A DNA stretch of 64,000 bases, taken from assembly GCA_044221555.1 (NCBI GenBank), contig JBGAOY010000008.1, positions 124,001 to 188,000 on the forward strand, written 5' to 3'. This DNA comes from JAEUJM01 sp044221555 (GTDB taxonomy: Bacteria > Actinomycetota > Acidimicrobiia > Acidimicrobiales > DATDAH01). A program made the position numbers and the translations under genes. Below are positions 1 through 9,436 of this stretch, piece by piece; the stretch's first letter is position 1; every line of letters starts with the position of its first letter. A model generated the notes under the pieces. That model searched no databases. It was not told the DNA's origin and saw nothing but the letters and a program-made list of their open reading frames with translations.

Positions 1-1
1 C

Positions 2-691
2 TGGACCGAGATCGAAGCGGTGGCCCCCGCGTTCGCCGGCCTCACCCTCGACCTGCTGGCCTCCGACGCGGCGACCGACGGCTTCGTGGTGCCCCTGCCG
101 GCACCCGCGGCCGAGCCCGGCGCGGCCGAGCCCGACGGCGAGGCGACGGCGGAGGGTGCCGAGGGCGCCGCGGAGGCCGATGCGCAGGCCTCCGCCGCTG
201 ATCCGGCCGAGGGCGATGCCGAGGGTGCCGATGCCGAGGGTGCCGATGCCGAGGGTGCCGACGCCGAGACGGCTGCCTCGGAACCGGCGGGGCCGCAACG
301 GCCGGCGCTGATCGGGTTCACCACCCCTCCTGCCGCTCCCACCAGCAACGAGCACGACGCCTACTCGCGGCGCCTGGTCGTGGGCCGCCGCCTCTACGAC
401 GACGGCACCCTGGTGCAGCGGTCGCCGTCGCTGGCCGGCCTGGCCCCCACGGCCGTGTTGCACCTGAGCCCCAAGGACCACGACCAGGTGGGCGTCGGCG
501 TGGCCGGCGTCACCCAGGTGCGCGTGCGCTCCGCCAAGGGCGAGGTCACGGTCCCGGCCGTGATCGACAAGAGCCTGGCTCCCGGCACCGCCAGCCTGGC
601 GTTCCACCAGCCGGGCACCGCGGCAGCGGAGCTCATCGACAGCGGCGCCCCTGTCACCGAGATCCGCATCGAATCGGTGGAGGCCGGCTGA
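2..691 (+). CDS. nuoG: NADH-quinone oxidoreductase subunit G, C-terminal part (5' end outside window)
   Basis: The reading frame is open from the window edge, so only the C-terminal 229 residues are present. Position in front of nuoH and the frame starting WTEIEAVAPAFAGLTL fit the end of the molybdopterin-family domain of complex I subunit G, the peripheral-arm protein that carries Fe-S clusters in its N-terminal (missing) part. A run of about 60 residues (nt 100-280) is low-complexity Ala/Glu/Gly/Asp, with a GADAE unit repeated in tandem, and is not expected in the family. Its stop overlaps the nuoH start by one base (TGATG). The assignment rests mainly on gene order because the conserved cluster-binding motifs lie upstream of the window. 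Confidence 0.75.
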   Translation, partial: WTEIEAVAPAFAGLTLDLLASDAATDGFVVPLPAPAAEPGAAEPDGEATAEGAEGAAEADAQASAADPAEGDAEGADAEGADAEGADAETAASEPAGPQRPALIGFTTPPAAPTSNEHDAYSRRLVVGRRLYDDGTLVQRSPSLAGLAPTAVLHLSPKDHDQVGVGVAGVTQVRVRSAKGEVTVPAVIDKSLAPGTASLAFHQPGTAAAELIDSGAPVTEIRIESVEAG

Positions 692-1881
692 TGGGCGATC
701 CCCTGTTCGCCGACGGGCTCGACCTGGCCGTCGTGCTCATCGTGTTGTTCAAGGTGGTCCTCACCTTCGCCTTCTTGATGGTGGCGGTGATGTTCATGGT
801 GTGGTTCGAGCGCAAGCTCATCAGCGACATGCAGAACCGCATCGGCCCCAACCGGGCCGGGCCCTGGGGGTTGCTGCAGACCCTCGCCGACGGCATCAAG
901 CTGTTCTTCAAGGAGGACTCCAAGCCCGACAAGGCCGACATGACCGTGTTCAAGCTGGCGCCCTACCTGTCGCTGGTGCCCGCGTTCCTCACCTTCGCCA
1001 TCATCCCCGTGGCCGGCAACTTCATGGACGGCGGCGACGGCACCATCAGCCTCTTCGGGCACACCACCTACGCCCAGCTGGCCGACCCCCCGGTGGGCAT
1101 CCTGTTGGCCCTGGCCATGTCGTCGGTGGCGGTCTACGGCGTGATGCTGGCCGGCTGGTCGTCGGGCTCGAAGTACCCGCTCCTGGGCTCGGTCCGGGCG
1201 TCGGCGCAGATGGTGTCGTACGAAGCGGCCCTGGGCCTGTCGGTGGCCACGATCGTCCTGCTGGCGGGCAGCCTCAGCACCCACCTCATCGTGGCCGGGC
1301 AGTCCAACTACACCTGGAACCTCTGGGCCGCGGGCTTCGTGCCCTTCATCATCTTCCTCATCGCCTCGACCGCCGAGCTGAACCGGCCCCCGTTCGACCT
1401 GGTCGAGGCCGAGCAGGAGCTGGTGGGCGGCTTCCACACCGAGTACAGCTCGATCCGCTTCGCCCTGTTCTTCCTGGCCGAGTTCATGAACACGGTCACG
1501 ATGTCGGCGATCATCGTCACCCTCTTCTTCGGCGGGCCGACGGGCCCCATCCTGTTCGGCCCCGAGTGGCTGTGGCCGCCGATCTGGTTCTTCACCAAGC
1601 TCGGCGTCTTCCTGTTCGTCTTCGTGTGGTTCCGGGCCACGTTGCCCCGGTTCCGCTACGACCAGCTCATGGACCTGGGGTGGAAGCTGCTCATCCCGAT
1701 GGCGCTCGGCTGGCTGCTCTTGATCGGCGCGTTCCGCATCGCCCGCGACGAGGACTGGAACCTGGGCGCGGTGCTCGCCATCGCGGTGGTGGGGCTGCTC
1801 GTGGCCGCGTCGTTGCTGAACGGCGCCATCGGGGCCGCCCGCCGGCGGCGCGAAGAGGCCGACACGGAGGCGTTCTCATGA
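691..1881 (+). CDS. nuoH: NADH-quinone oxidoreductase subunit H (cluster 1)
   Basis: Membrane subunit H of complex I, at the interface of quinone site and proton-pumping arm. The 396-residue product has about eight to nine hydrophobic spans. It carries the family segments ERKLISDMQNRIGPNRAG near residue 40, the acidic-loop motif AELNRPPFDLVEAEQELVGG near residue 230, and FVWFRATLPRFRYDQLMDLGW near residue 310. The C-terminus extends beyond the usual 320-345 residues with one extra span and a basic/acidic tail. The start overlaps the nuoG stop. A second, shorter nuoH lies at 16.7 kb. Confidence 0.97.
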   Translation: MGDPLFADGLDLAVVLIVLFKVVLTFAFLMVAVMFMVWFERKLISDMQNRIGPNRAGPWGLLQTLADGIKLFFKEDSKPDKADMTVFKLAPYLSLVPAFLTFAIIPVAGNFMDGGDGTISLFGHTTYAQLADPPVGILLALAMSSVAVYGVMLAGWSSGSKYPLLGSVRASAQMVSYEAALGLSVATIVLLAGSLSTHLIVAGQSNYTWNLWAAGFVPFIIFLIASTAELNRPPFDLVEAEQELVGGFHTEYSSIRFALFFLAEFMNTVTMSAIIVTLFFGGPTGPILFGPEWLWPPIWFFTKLGVFLFVFVWFRATLPRFRYDQLMDLGWKLLIPMALGWLLLIGAFRIARDEDWNLGAVLAIAVVGLLVAASLLNGAIGAARRRREEADTEAFS

Positions 1882-1897
1882 GCGGAGCGGCGAACTG

Positions 1898-2581
1898 ATG
1901 GCCGGCGACCCGTTCGACTACATCCGCGGCTTCGCGGTCACCTTCAAGAAGCTGTTCGAGGAACGCCTCACCGACGAGTACCCGAAAGAGAAGGCGCCGA
2001 TCGCCGACCGCCGCCACGGTCGTCACGTGCTGAACCGGTACGAGGACGGCATGGAGAAGTGCATCGGCTGCGAGCTGTGCGCCGGCGTCTGCCCGGCCCG
2101 CTGCATCTACGTGCGCGGTGCCGACAACCCGCCCGACGACCCGGTCTCGCCCGGCGAGCGCTGGGGCTTCGTCTACGAGATCAACTACCTGCGCTGCATC
2201 CACTGCGACCTGTGCGTCGAGGCCTGCCCCACCGAGGCCATCACCGAGTCGAAGCTGTTCGAGTTCTCGTTCACCAACCGCCAGGACGCCATCTACACCC
2301 GCAGCGAGCTGCTGGTGGGCGACGACGGCAAGCCCCAGAAGCTGCCGTGGGAGGACTGGCGCCCCGGCGACGACGACCACACGTCGGCCTGGATGCGGGC
2401 CACCGCGCCCGCGGGCAACGCCGCGTACGAGGACCGGGTGGCGTGGGCCGGCGAGCTGGGCTACGGCGTGCGTGCTCCCGAGCGGGGCCAGGCCGCCGAC
2501 ATCGAGGCGGCCGCGGCCGCCGCCGAGGCCGCGGCCCGTCACGACGACCACGGCCACGACGACCACGGGGGCCACCACTGA
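1898..2581 (+). CDS. nuoI: NADH-quinone oxidoreductase subunit I, two [4Fe-4S] ferredoxin (cluster 1)
   Basis: Peripheral complex I subunit that passes electrons through clusters N6a and N6b towards N2. Two ferredoxin motifs are visible, CIGCELCAGVCPARC (about residues 54-68) and CIHCDLCVEACPTEA (about residues 103-117). At 227 residues it is longer than the typical 150-180 because of a C-terminal extension that ends in a His/Asp-rich tail (RHDDHGHDDHGGHH), which could bind metal; that is inference. The gene starts 16 bases after nuoH and its stop overlaps the nuoJ start (TGATG). Confidence 0.96.
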   Translation: MAGDPFDYIRGFAVTFKKLFEERLTDEYPKEKAPIADRRHGRHVLNRYEDGMEKCIGCELCAGVCPARCIYVRGADNPPDDPVSPGERWGFVYEINYLRCIHCDLCVEACPTEAITESKLFEFSFTNRQDAIYTRSELLVGDDGKPQKLPWEDWRPGDDDHTSAWMRATAPAGNAAYEDRVAWAGELGYGVRAPERGQAADIEAAAAAAEAAARHDDHGHDDHGGHH

Positions 2582-3132
2582 TGGAGCTCGCGGTCTTCCT
2601 CGTCAGCGCCGTCATCGTGCTGGGCGGCGCCGTGGGCGTCATCACGTCGCGCAACCCCGTGCACGCCGCCCTCAGCCTGGTGGCCACCCTGTTCGGCATC
2701 GCGGTGCTGTTCATCGCCCAGGACGCCAACTTCCTGGCCGCCGTGCAGGTGATCGTCTACGCCGGCGCCATCGTGGTGCTGTTCCTCTTCGTGCTGATGC
2801 TGCTCGGCGTCGACCAGGCCGAGGACCTCAGCGTCGACCCACTGGTGGGCCAGCGCCCGCTCGCCCTCATCGTCAGCGCCGGTGGGCTGGCCCTCCTGCT
2901 GGTGGCCCTGCTGTCGGGCAGCACCCCCGCCACCGGCCTGCACGGCGCCACCGCGGCCATCTCCGACACCCAGGCCAACATCGAGCAGCTCGCCCGGGTG
3001 CTGTTCACCGACTACGTGCTGGCCTTCGAGGTCACCGCGGTGCTGCTCACCATCGCCGTGGTGGGCGCGGTGGTGCTGGCCCGCCGGCCCGAGGACGCAC
3101 CGGCCGACACCGACGAGGAGGTCGCGGGCTGA
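2581..3132 (+). CDS. nuoJ: NADH-quinone oxidoreductase subunit J (cluster 1)
   Basis: Small membrane subunit J of complex I, 183 residues with five hydrophobic spans. The start is the ATG overlapping the nuoI stop, giving MELAVFLVSAVIVLGG. Family features are the NPVHAALSLV segment near residue 24 and the third span with VIVYAGAIVVLFLFVLMLLG (about residues 57-76), the span that undergoes the pi-bulge transition in known structures. The stop overlaps the nuoK start. Part of the translationally coupled nuoH-N run. Confidence 0.96.
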   Translation: MELAVFLVSAVIVLGGAVGVITSRNPVHAALSLVATLFGIAVLFIAQDANFLAAVQVIVYAGAIVVLFLFVLMLLGVDQAEDLSVDPLVGQRPLALIVSAGGLALLLVALLSGSTPATGLHGATAAISDTQANIEQLARVLFTDYVLAFEVTAVLLTIAVVGAVVLARRPEDAPADTDEEVAG

Positions 3133-3449
3133 TGCTGGCCGCCATCGAGGTGCAACCCGAGTGGTACCTGGTGCTCGGCGCCATCCTGTTCTCGCTGGGG
3201 GCGTTCGGACTGCTCGTGCGCCGCAACCCACTGGTGATGTTCATGTGCGTCGAGCTCATGCTCAACGCCGTCAACCTCACGTTCGTGGCCTTCGGCACCA
3301 TGCTCGGCGACATCGGCGGGCAGGTGGTGGTGTTCTTCGTGCTCGTGGTGGCCGCCGCTGAAGTGGTGGTGGGGCTCGGGCTCATCGTGGCCATCCTGCG
3401 ACGGCGCCCCGGCGCCACTGCGGACGACCTCTCGGCGCTGAAGGGTTAG
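3132..3449 (+). CDS. nuoK: NADH-quinone oxidoreductase subunit K (cluster 1)
   Basis: Smallest Mrp-type membrane subunit of complex I, 105 residues with three hydrophobic spans. The conserved glutamates of the proton path are visible: the first in the MFMCVELMLNAVNL motif of span two (about residue 41) and the second in VAAAEVVVGLGL of span three. The start ATG overlaps the nuoJ stop by one base. The length is normal for the family, and nuoL follows after ten bases. Confidence 0.97.
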   Translation: MLAAIEVQPEWYLVLGAILFSLGAFGLLVRRNPLVMFMCVELMLNAVNLTFVAFGTMLGDIGGQVVVFFVLVVAAAEVVVGLGLIVAILRRRPGATADDLSALKG

Positions 3450-3459
3450 GGCGCACGCA

Positions 3460-5457
3460 ATGCTCGATTACGTCTGGCTGATCCCTGCGCTGCCGCTGGC
3501 CGGCTTCGTCATCCTGCTGTTCGCGGGCAAGCGCCTCGGCGAGCCCGCGGCCGGCATCATCGGCACGCTCGCCGTGTTCGGGTCGTTCGCCGCCACCCTC
3601 GGCGTGTACTTCGACCTGATGGGCCGCGGCGCCGAGGAGCGCACGTCGGTGGACGTGCTGTTCACCTGGCTGCCGGTCGGTGGCCTGCACGTCGACGTGG
3701 GCACCCTGGTCGACCCGCTGTCGATCAGCATGTGCATGTTCGTCACGGGCATCGCCGCGCTGATCCACGTGTACTCGATCGGGTACATGCACGGCGACCC
3801 GAAGTTCGCCCGGTTCTTCCTGTACCTGAACCTGTTCGTGTTCTCGATGCTGGTGCTGGTGCTGGGCGACAGCCTCCTGCTCACGTTCGTGGGCTGGGAG
3901 GGCGTGGGCCTGTGCTCGTACCTGCTCATCTCGTTCTGGTTCACCGAGGAGGCCAACGCGGTCGCCGGCAAGAAGGCCTTCGTCACCAACCGCATCGGCG
4001 ACTTCGGCTTCATGGTGGCCATCTTCCTCACCTTCCTCACGGTGGGCTCCCTGTCCTACGTCGAGGTGCTGCCCGCGGCGGGGTCGATGGCCACCACCAC
4101 CGTCACCGCCATCGCCGCGTTGCTGTTCCTCGGCGCGGTGGGCAAATCGGCGCAGATCCCGCTGTACGTGTGGCTCCCCGACGCCATGGCCGGCCCCACG
4201 CCGGTGTCGGCCCTGATCCACGCCGCCACCATGGTGACCGCCGGCGTCTACCTGATGATCCGCATCAACCCGATGCTGGCGGCCTCGTCGTCGTGGCTGC
4301 CCACCACCATCGCGGTGATCGGCACGGTCACCGCGCTGCTGGCGGCCACCATCGCCATCGGCCAGAACGACATCAAGAAGGTGCTGGCCTACTCGACCGT
4401 CAGCCAGTTGGGCTACATGTTCGTGGCCATCGGGTCGGGCGCGTACATCGCGGGCGCGTTCCACATGATCACCCACGCCTTCTTCAAGGGCCTCATGTTC
4501 CTCGCCGCCGGTTCGGTGATCCACGGCATGCACGAGGAGCAGGACATGCGCCGCATGGGCGGCCTGCGCAAGTACATGCCGATCACCTTCGTCACCTTCG
4601 TGGTCGGCTGGCTGGCCATCGCCGGCATCCCGCCGTTCGCCGGCTTCTGGTCGAAAGACGACATCTTGCTCTTCGACTTCCAGGAGAGCCCGGTGCTGTG
4701 GGCCCTCGGCATCCTGACCGCCCTGCTCACCGCCTTCTACATGAGCCGCCTGATGTTCCTGACCTTCTTCGGTGAGCCCCGCTGGGGCGCCGACGGGGAC
4801 GACGCGGTCGTTGGGGCCGTCGGCGCGCAGGCTGAGCCCGACGAGGGCGCCGAGCCCAGCGCCGGGGAGGAGGCCGCCGCCGTCGCCCACGGCGAGCACG
4901 TCGCCCATGGCGACTTCACGCCCCACGAGTCACCCCGCTCGATGACCATCCCGCTCATCATCCTGGCGGTGTTCTCCGTCGGTGCGGGCGTGTTCAACCT
5001 GCCCTTCGGCGTCAACTTCCACTTCCTCGAGACGTGGCTCGAGCCGGTCGTGGCCGGCAGCGAGACCGAGATGACCATCTCGGGTGCCGGCCAGTTCCTG
5101 TTGGCGGGCATCTCGATCGTCGCCTGCCTCATCGGCATCGCCGTGGCCTACCGCACCTACCTGGCCCACAAGATCGACGCCAAGGTCTTCGACAAGGAGA
5201 TCCTGGCGAGGGCCTGGCACATCGACGAGGGTTACGCCGCCTTCGTCAGCGGCCCGGGCACCTGGTTCTTCAACGCCATGGTGTTCGTCGACACCCGCAT
5301 CATCGACGGCGCGGTCAACGGCGTGGCCACGGTGGTGCGGGGCGGGTCGCTGGGCCTGCGCCGGCTGCAGACCGGCTACGTCCGCAACTACGCCCTGGGG
5401 GTGGCCGTGGGCGCCGCGCTCCTCATGGTGTGGTTCCTCACGAGGGCGGGCCTCTGA
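3460..5457 (+). CDS. nuoL: NADH-quinone oxidoreductase subunit L (cluster 1)
   Basis: Distal antiporter-like subunit L of complex I, 665 residues, about 16 hydrophobic spans. The Proton_antipo_N/M signature is clear: SFVGWEGVGLCSYLL-type segment near residue 145, PLYVWLPDAMAGPTPVSALIHAATMVTAGVYL near residue 235, and KKVLAYSTVSQLGYM near residue 305. A hydrophilic Ala/Glu/His insert (about residues 440-490, nt 4777-4926) replaces a normally short loop. The lateral-helix region and terminal span lie after it. The stop overlaps the nuoM start (TGATG). Confidence 0.97.
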   Translation: MLDYVWLIPALPLAGFVILLFAGKRLGEPAAGIIGTLAVFGSFAATLGVYFDLMGRGAEERTSVDVLFTWLPVGGLHVDVGTLVDPLSISMCMFVTGIAALIHVYSIGYMHGDPKFARFFLYLNLFVFSMLVLVLGDSLLLTFVGWEGVGLCSYLLISFWFTEEANAVAGKKAFVTNRIGDFGFMVAIFLTFLTVGSLSYVEVLPAAGSMATTTVTAIAALLFLGAVGKSAQIPLYVWLPDAMAGPTPVSALIHAATMVTAGVYLMIRINPMLAASSSWLPTTIAVIGTVTALLAATIAIGQNDIKKVLAYSTVSQLGYMFVAIGSGAYIAGAFHMITHAFFKGLMFLAAGSVIHGMHEEQDMRRMGGLRKYMPITFVTFVVGWLAIAGIPPFAGFWSKDDILLFDFQESPVLWALGILTALLTAFYMSRLMFLTFFGEPRWGADGDDAVVGAVGAQAEPDEGAEPSAGEEAAAVAHGEHVAHGDFTPHESPRSMTIPLIILAVFSVGAGVFNLPFGVNFHFLETWLEPVVAGSETEMTISGAGQFLLAGISIVACLIGIAVAYRTYLAHKIDAKVFDKEILARAWHIDEGYAAFVSGPGTWFFNAMVFVDTRIIDGAVNGVATVVRGGSLGLRRLQTGYVRNYALGVAVGAALLMVWFLTRAGL

Positions 5458-7070
5458 TGCTCGCCACCGTCTCCCACACGAGCCCCTCGTTCCCGCTGCT
5501 CACCGCACTGGTGGTGCTGCCCGGCCTGGGGGCGCTGGCCGTGTCGCTGCTGCCCAAGCGACGGCCCGAGCTGGCCCGCCTCACCGCGGTGCTGTTCGCG
5601 GCCGCCACCGGCGCCCTGTCGCTGTGGCTGCTGGCCGCCTTCGAGACCGGCGAGGCCGGCTTCCAGTTCGTCAGCCGCCACGCCTGGATCGAGGACCTCG
5701 GCATCTCGTGGCACCTCGGCGTGGACGGCATCTCGCTGCTGCTGGTGGTGCTCACCGGCATCCTGTTCCCCATCGCCATGCTGGGCGCGGCGCCCCACCA
5801 CGACGCCAAGCCCTACTACGCCTGGCTGCTCGTGCTCGAGGCCGGCTGCATCGGGGTGTTCCTCGCCCTCGACCTGTTCGTGTTCTTCGTGTTCTTCGAG
5901 ATCGTCCTGGTGCCGATGTACTTCCTCATCGGCGGTTGGGGCCACGGCAACCGGGTCTACGCCGCGCTGAAGTTCTTCCTCTACACGATGTTCGGCTCGG
6001 CCCTGATGCTGGTGGGCATCTTGAGCCTGGTGATCCTCAGCGCCAAGGCCACCGGCGGTCCCATCACCTTCGACCTGGTCGAACTGGCCCAGAGCCAGTC
6101 GGTGGCCGTGGTGACCGCCCGCTGGATCTTCCTGGCCTTCGCCCTGGCCTTCGCCATCAAGACGCCGTTGTTCCCTGTGCACACCTGGTTGCCCGACGCC
6201 CACACCGAGGCCCCCACCGCCGGCTCGGTGATCCTGGCCGGCGTCATGTTGAAGCTGGGCACCTACGGCTTCCTGCGCTTCGGCCTCTACCTCTTCCCCG
6301 AGGCCTCGGTGTACTTCGCCCCGCTGCTGGTCACCCTCGGCACCATCGGCATCCTCTACGCCGCCATCGTCGCCACCATGCAGAAGGACCTGAAGCGGCT
6401 GGTGGCGTACTCGTCGGTCGCCCACCTGGGCTTCATCATCCTGGGCACGTTCGCCCTCACCCAGCAGGGCCTGGCCGGCGGCGTGCTGCAGATGGTCAAC
6501 CACGGCATCTCCACCGGCGCCCTCTTCCTGCTCGTCGGGTTCATCTACGAGCGCCGCCACACCCGCCAGATCGCCGAGCTCAAGGGCCTGCAGACCGCGG
6601 CGCCGGTGCTCGCCGGCATCTTCACCGTGGTGATGTTCGCCTCGATCGGGCTGCCCGGCCTCAACGGCTTCGTGGGCGAGTTCCTCATCCTCGTGGGCTC
6701 GTTCCTCACCGTGCGCTGGTGGGCCGTGGTGGCCTCGCTGGGCGTGATCCTCGCCGCGCTCTACCTGCTGTGGGCCTACCAGCGGGTGTTCCACGGCCCG
6801 ACCGATGACGCCAACCGCGACATGGGCGACCTGAAGGGCTGGGAGGTCCTGGTGATGGTGCCCCTCGTCGGCCTCATCGTGTTCCTGGGGGTGTACCCGA
6901 AGCCGGCGCTCGACCGCATCAACCCGTCGGTCAGCGAGTTGATCGCCCACGTCGAGGAGCACAGCGACTACCGCGAGCCGGCGGTGGCCACCGAGGGTGC
7001 GGCCATCGGCGCGCGGCTGATCGCCGAGAACCCGCCTGCCGAGGCCGAGCACGGGGAGGCGGGCGAATGA
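5457..7070 (+). CDS. nuoM: NADH-quinone oxidoreductase subunit M (cluster 1)
   Basis: Antiporter-like proton-pumping subunit M, 537 residues. The start MLATVSHTSPSF overlaps the nuoL stop. Family segments include LLVVLTGILFPIA, FFVFFEIVLVPMYFLIG with the conserved Glu near residue 145, FPVHTWLPDAHTEAPTAGSVILAGVMLKLGTYG near residue 240, and KRLVAYSSVAHLGFI near residue 315. The C-terminal 50 residues are hydrophilic. nuoN follows after a 67-76-base gap, the longest in this operon, which contains a 7-bp hairpin at 7081-7097. Confidence 0.97.
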   Translation: MLATVSHTSPSFPLLTALVVLPGLGALAVSLLPKRRPELARLTAVLFAAATGALSLWLLAAFETGEAGFQFVSRHAWIEDLGISWHLGVDGISLLLVVLTGILFPIAMLGAAPHHDAKPYYAWLLVLEAGCIGVFLALDLFVFFVFFEIVLVPMYFLIGGWGHGNRVYAALKFFLYTMFGSALMLVGILSLVILSAKATGGPITFDLVELAQSQSVAVVTARWIFLAFALAFAIKTPLFPVHTWLPDAHTEAPTAGSVILAGVMLKLGTYGFLRFGLYLFPEASVYFAPLLVTLGTIGILYAAIVATMQKDLKRLVAYSSVAHLGFIILGTFALTQQGLAGGVLQMVNHGISTGALFLLVGFIYERRHTRQIAELKGLQTAAPVLAGIFTVVMFASIGLPGLNGFVGEFLILVGSFLTVRWWAVVASLGVILAALYLLWAYQRVFHGPTDDANRDMGDLKGWEVLVMVPLVGLIVFLGVYPKPALDRINPSVSELIAHVEEHSDYREPAVATEGAAIGARLIAENPPAEAEHGEAGE

Positions 7071-7080
7071 CCCACGTCGC

Positions 7081-7097
7081 GACGGGCGCCGCCCGTC
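7081..7097. other. small hairpin between nuoM and nuoN
   Basis: A perfect 7-bp inverted repeat (GACGGGC, loop GCC, GCCCGTC) lies in the only sizeable gap of the first nuo operon. It has no T-run, so it is more likely an RNA processing or stability element than a terminator. Function is inference. Confidence 0.4.
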
Positions 7098-7146
7098 ACC
7101 GTGTCGGCCCGATGAGCGGGTCGCGGCCGAGCCGGGGGTGGCGAGC

Positions 7147-8703
7147 ATGATCGCCGTGCTGGGCCTGCTCCACCAGGTCTCGTCCGAGGCACCCGAGGCG
7201 CTCGACACCCCGTCCATCGACTGGGCCGCGCTGTGGCCGGGGATCATCCTGATCCTCGGCGGCATCCTGCTGCTCACCATCTCGTCGCTGGCCAAGCGCT
7301 ACCTGTTCGAGGGCTTCTACGCCCTGTTCACCGTGGCCGCCGGCCTCGGGGCCATCGCCGCCTCGGTGCCCCTGTGGGACCGGGTGCAGCACGGCGACGG
7401 GCCCTTCAGCGCGGTCGCCCAGGCGGTCGGGGTCGACGGCTTCTCCGTCTACATCACGGTGCTCATCTCGGCGGCCGTGGTGCTCACCGCGCTGCTGGCC
7501 GACGGCTACCTGCGACGCGAGGGCCTCGACGGACCCGAGTTCTACGTGCTCATGCTGCTGTCGGCGTCGGGCGGCGTGATCATGGCGTCGGCCAACGACC
7601 TGATCGTGATGTTCCTCGGCCTCGAGACCCTGTCGATCAGCGTCTACGTGATGGCCGCGATGCAGCGCAAGCGGGCCACGTCGCAGGAAGCGGGCATCAA
7701 GTACTTCGTGCTCGGGGCCTTCTCGTCGGCGTTCTTCCTCTACGGCATCGCCATGGTCTACGGCGCCACCGGCACCACCAACATGGTGAAGATCGCCCAG
7801 TTCCTCTCCGACGAGGTGCCCCTCACCGACTCGGTGCTGCTGGCCGGCTTCGCGTTCCTGCTGGTGGGCTTCGCCTTCAAGATCGCCGCCGTGCCCTTCC
7901 ACAGCTGGACGCCCGACGTGTACCAGGGCGCCCCCACCCCGGTGGTGGCCTACATGGCGTCGGGCGTGAAGGTGGCGGGCTTCGCCGGCCTCATCCGGGT
8001 CTTCTACCTGACCTTCGCCACCTACACCACCGACTGGCAGCCCATCATCTACGCCCTCGCGGTGCTCACGATGGTGGTCGGCGCCTTCCTGGCCGTGGTG
8101 CAGACCGACGTCAAGCGCATGCTGGCGTACTCGTCGATCAACCACGCGGGCTTCATCCTGCTGGGTGTCGAGGCCGCCACCGCCCAGGGCATCTCGGCCT
8201 CGCTGTTCTACCTGGCCGCCTACACCTTCATGGTGATCGGCACCTTCGGTGTCATCACCGTGGTGAGCCGCACGGGCGACGAGCTCACCTCGCTGGACGA
8301 CTTCAAGGGCCTGGCCGGCAGCCGGCCGCTGCTCAGCTTCGTGTTCACGGTGTTCCTGCTGGCCCAGGCCGGCGTGCCGCTCACCTCGGGCTTCTTCGCC
8401 AAGTTCTACGTGCTCGAGGCCGCCGTCGACGCCAGCTCCTACTGGCTGGCGTTGATCGCCATGCTCACCGCGGTCGTGTCGGCGTTCCTCTACCTGCGGA
8501 TCATCGTGTCGATGTACATGGGCGCGGCCGACGGCGACGACCCCTCGCCCGAGTTGGAGGGCCCGCCGGTTGAGATCCCGTCGGCGGCCGGCCTGGCGCT
8601 CACCCTGTGCCTGGCCGTCACCCTCACCGTCGGCTTCTTCCCCCAGACCCTGCTCGACCTGGCCAACGACGCCATCCCCGTCCTGGTCGCCGCCGCTCCC
8701 TGA
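7147..8703 (+). CDS. nuoN: NADH-quinone oxidoreductase subunit N (cluster 1)
   Basis: Antiporter-like subunit N of complex I, 518 residues from ATG 7147; an in-frame GTG at 7138 would add three residues. I prefer the ATG because a G-rich ribosome-binding stretch (7133-7140) sits at the right distance. The signature segments are FLGLETLSISVYVM near residue 160, PFHSWTPDVYQGAPTPVVAYMASGVKVAGF near residue 255 and KRMLAYSSINHAGFILLG near residue 320. It is the last gene of the first nuo operon, followed by a 40-base gap and an enoyl-CoA hydratase gene on the same strand. Confidence 0.96.
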   Translation: MIAVLGLLHQVSSEAPEALDTPSIDWAALWPGIILILGGILLLTISSLAKRYLFEGFYALFTVAAGLGAIAASVPLWDRVQHGDGPFSAVAQAVGVDGFSVYITVLISAAVVLTALLADGYLRREGLDGPEFYVLMLLSASGGVIMASANDLIVMFLGLETLSISVYVMAAMQRKRATSQEAGIKYFVLGAFSSAFFLYGIAMVYGATGTTNMVKIAQFLSDEVPLTDSVLLAGFAFLLVGFAFKIAAVPFHSWTPDVYQGAPTPVVAYMASGVKVAGFAGLIRVFYLTFATYTTDWQPIIYALAVLTMVVGAFLAVVQTDVKRMLAYSSINHAGFILLGVEAATAQGISASLFYLAAYTFMVIGTFGVITVVSRTGDELTSLDDFKGLAGSRPLLSFVFTVFLLAQAGVPLTSGFFAKFYVLEAAVDASSYWLALIAMLTAVVSAFLYLRIIVSMYMGAADGDDPSPELEGPPVEIPSAAGLALTLCLAVTLTVGFFPQTLLDLANDAIPVLVAAAP

Positions 8704-8743
8704 TGCGCCCCCACCCCAGCCCCCAGAACGAGGGGGCGCCGGC

Positions 8744-9436
8744 GTGACCGATCTCGGGGTGCTGACGCTCGAGCGGCGCGACGAGGTGTTCGTGCTCACG
8801 CTGACCGCCGGCGACAACCGGTTCAACCCCACCTCGATCGCCGCCTGGCACGCCGCGCTGGACGAGGTGGAGGCGTCGGAGGGGGCGGCGGCGCTGGTGA
8901 CCACCGGGACCGGCAAGTTCTTCTCGAACGGCCTCGACCTGGACTGGATGGGCGCGCAGCCGCCCGAGGAGGCGGCTGCGACCGGGGCCATGGTCAGCGA
9001 CGTCATCAAGCTGCTGGGCCGCGTGCTGGGGTTGCCGATGTACACGGTGGCCGCGATCAACGGCCACGCCTTCGCCGCCGGCGCCATGCTGGCCCTGGCC
9101 CACGACGCCCGGGTGATGCGCACCGACCGGGGCTTCTTCTGCCTGCCCGAAGCCGATCTCGGCATGCCGCTGGCGCCGGGCATGGCCGCGATCATCCAGG
9201 CCCGGCTCCCCGCCCAGGTGGCCCACGAGGCCGTGCTCACCGGCCGGCGTTTCCCCGCCGACGAGTGCCTGGCCATGGGCATCGTCGACGCGGTGGCGCC
9301 CGAGGCCGAGGTGCTGCGCGACGCGATGGCGCGGGCGTTGCCCCAGGCCGGCAAGGACCGCTCGACCCTCGGCGTGCTGAAGCAGAACCTCTACGGCCCC
9401 GTCCTGGCGGTCATGGCCGAGGGCGCCCTGCCCTGA
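8744..9436 (+). CDS. enoyl-CoA hydratase/isomerase family protein
   Basis: A 230-residue crotonase-fold protein. The GTG start is chosen because AGGGGG (8731-8736) lies 7 bases upstream. The oxyanion-hole segments are seen as FFSNGLDLDWM (about residues 61-71) and GHAFAAGAMLALAHDARVM (about residues 107-125). The next region, FFCLPEADLGMPLAPGM, contains a Glu in the PE.DLG position. The SNGLDLDW motif and short length resemble monofunctional delta3,delta2-enoyl-CoA isomerases rather than bifunctional hydratases, so a role in unsaturated fatty acid breakdown is likely; the exact substrate is not determinable. It lies downstream of nuoN, and its 3' end converges on minus-strand genes. Confidence 0.85.
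   Translation: MTDLGVLTLERRDEVFVLTLTAGDNRFNPTSIAAWHAALDEVEASEGAAALVTTGTGKFFSNGLDLDWMGAQPPEEAAATGAMVSDVIKLLGRVLGLPMYTVAAINGHAFAAGAMLALAHDARVMRTDRGFFCLPEADLGMPLAPGMAAIIQARLPAQVAHEAVLTGRRFPADECLAMGIVDAVAPEAEVLRDAMARALPQAGKDRSTLGVLKQNLYGPVLAVMAEGALP

Noticed and set aside
5388..9354. Long minus-strand frames opposite nuoM, nuoN and the enoyl-CoA hydratase
   Set aside because: Same shadow effect; rich in His/Glu/Gly/Arg and lacking any recognisable domain.
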